Positions 63,912 to 64,000 of a stretch of 64,000 nt of DNA are shown in pieces. The stretch comes from Nocardia salmonicida NBRC 13393 (GTDB taxonomy: Bacteria > Actinomycetota > Actinomycetes > Mycobacteriales > Mycobacteriaceae). Made by a program: the position numbers and the translations under genes. Below the pieces are notes generated by a model that did no database searches, had not been told where the DNA came from, and saw only the letters and a list, made by a program, of their open reading frames with translations. The DNA is taken from positions 1 to 64,000 of the forward strand of contig NZ_BDBR01000004.1 in the NCBI RefSeq assembly GCF_001613085.1. Reading direction: 5' to 3'. Within the stretch, counting starts at the first letter, position 1. The number at the start of each line of letters is the position of its first letter.

Positions 63912-64000
63912 ATGGATAGTCTCAATAGGCGTAACGCGCTGAAGGCCGGCGGAATGCTCGGCGTCGCAGGCGCTATCGGATTGGGTGCGACCGCACGGGC
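63912..64000 (+). CDS. N-terminus of a Tat-exported protein (cut by window end)
   Basis: GAGGAG lies 8 nt before ATG 63912. The visible 29-30 residues start MDSLNRRNALKAGGMLGVAG and continue AIGLGATARA, a clear twin-arginine signal peptide. Lcp-type rubber oxygenases carry similar leaders, but the mature part is outside the window, so the product is unknown. Confidence 0.7.
   Translation, partial: MDSLNRRNALKAGGMLGVAGAIGLGATAR

Overview
The window looks like a chromosome segment of a high-GC, mycolic-acid-containing actinomycete, most likely Nocardia or a close relative. Indicators are GC-rich third codon positions, an mce lipid-import operon, a WhiB protein, many TetR regulators, a LIP-family secreted lipase, DUF1206 and CsbD proteins, and four intact DUF2236 (MpaB/Lcp-type oxygenase) genes. 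No rRNA, tRNA, insertion sequence, phage gene or CRISPR array was seen.

The first 19 kb is a mosaic of small regulator/enzyme units: PadR plus a membrane protein, a frameshifted carotenoid oxygenase, SDR/LysR, a LIP lipase, DUF1206/CsbD, a broken VOC gene beside a kinase-fold protein, TetR with a quinone-reductase-like enzyme, an FAD oxidoreductase with TetR, and an HxlR-SLOG fusion with an MFS exporter. Several divergent pairs have a clear dyad between them. An alanyl-tRNA-synthetase-like gene (10048-11232) is preceded by a 22-residue, alanine-rich, probably leaderless peptide and a strong hairpin, which looks like an alanine-sensing attenuator.

From 19 kb to the end the window is one lipid-catabolism island: DUF2236 oxygenases, acyl-CoA dehydrogenases, thiolase, enoyl-CoA hydratase, three acyl-CoA ligases, a nitronate-monooxygenase-like protein, SDRs, a branched-chain-type ABC importer with fused permeases, a complete yrbE2-mce6-mas operon, a TatA/TatB pair with a decayed tatC, a hemC paralogue and whiB. 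Decay is frequent here: truncated aldehyde dehydrogenase, tatC remnant, DUF2236 fragment, truncated acyl-CoA dehydrogenase, frameshifted ligase.

The main discovery candidate is regulatory. An asymmetric 15-bp motif, GTTA[A/C]-N5-ATTC[C/T], recurs 16 times without mismatch (plus four weaker copies) between 19.1 and 63.8 kb and never before. All but one copy is intergenic. Read in the other direction it is [A/G]GAAT-N5-[G/T]TAAC[A/T]T, ending in a TANNNT -10-like hexamer that in most cases points at a nearby gene. Four promoters (two acyl-CoA dehydrogenases, thiolase, SDR) share a duplicated cassette: a distal TAACAT copy, a proximal TAACTT copy about 75-80 bp away, a GGTCGGCG leader element, a strong ribosome-binding site, and the first codons of a thiolase. 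At two of these the thiolase start survives only as a roughly 30-codon upstream ORF whose stop overlaps the start of the next gene. The Mce3R-like regulator with two TetR domains, encoded directly behind the mce operon, is the leading candidate to bind this asymmetric motif. That assignment is inference.
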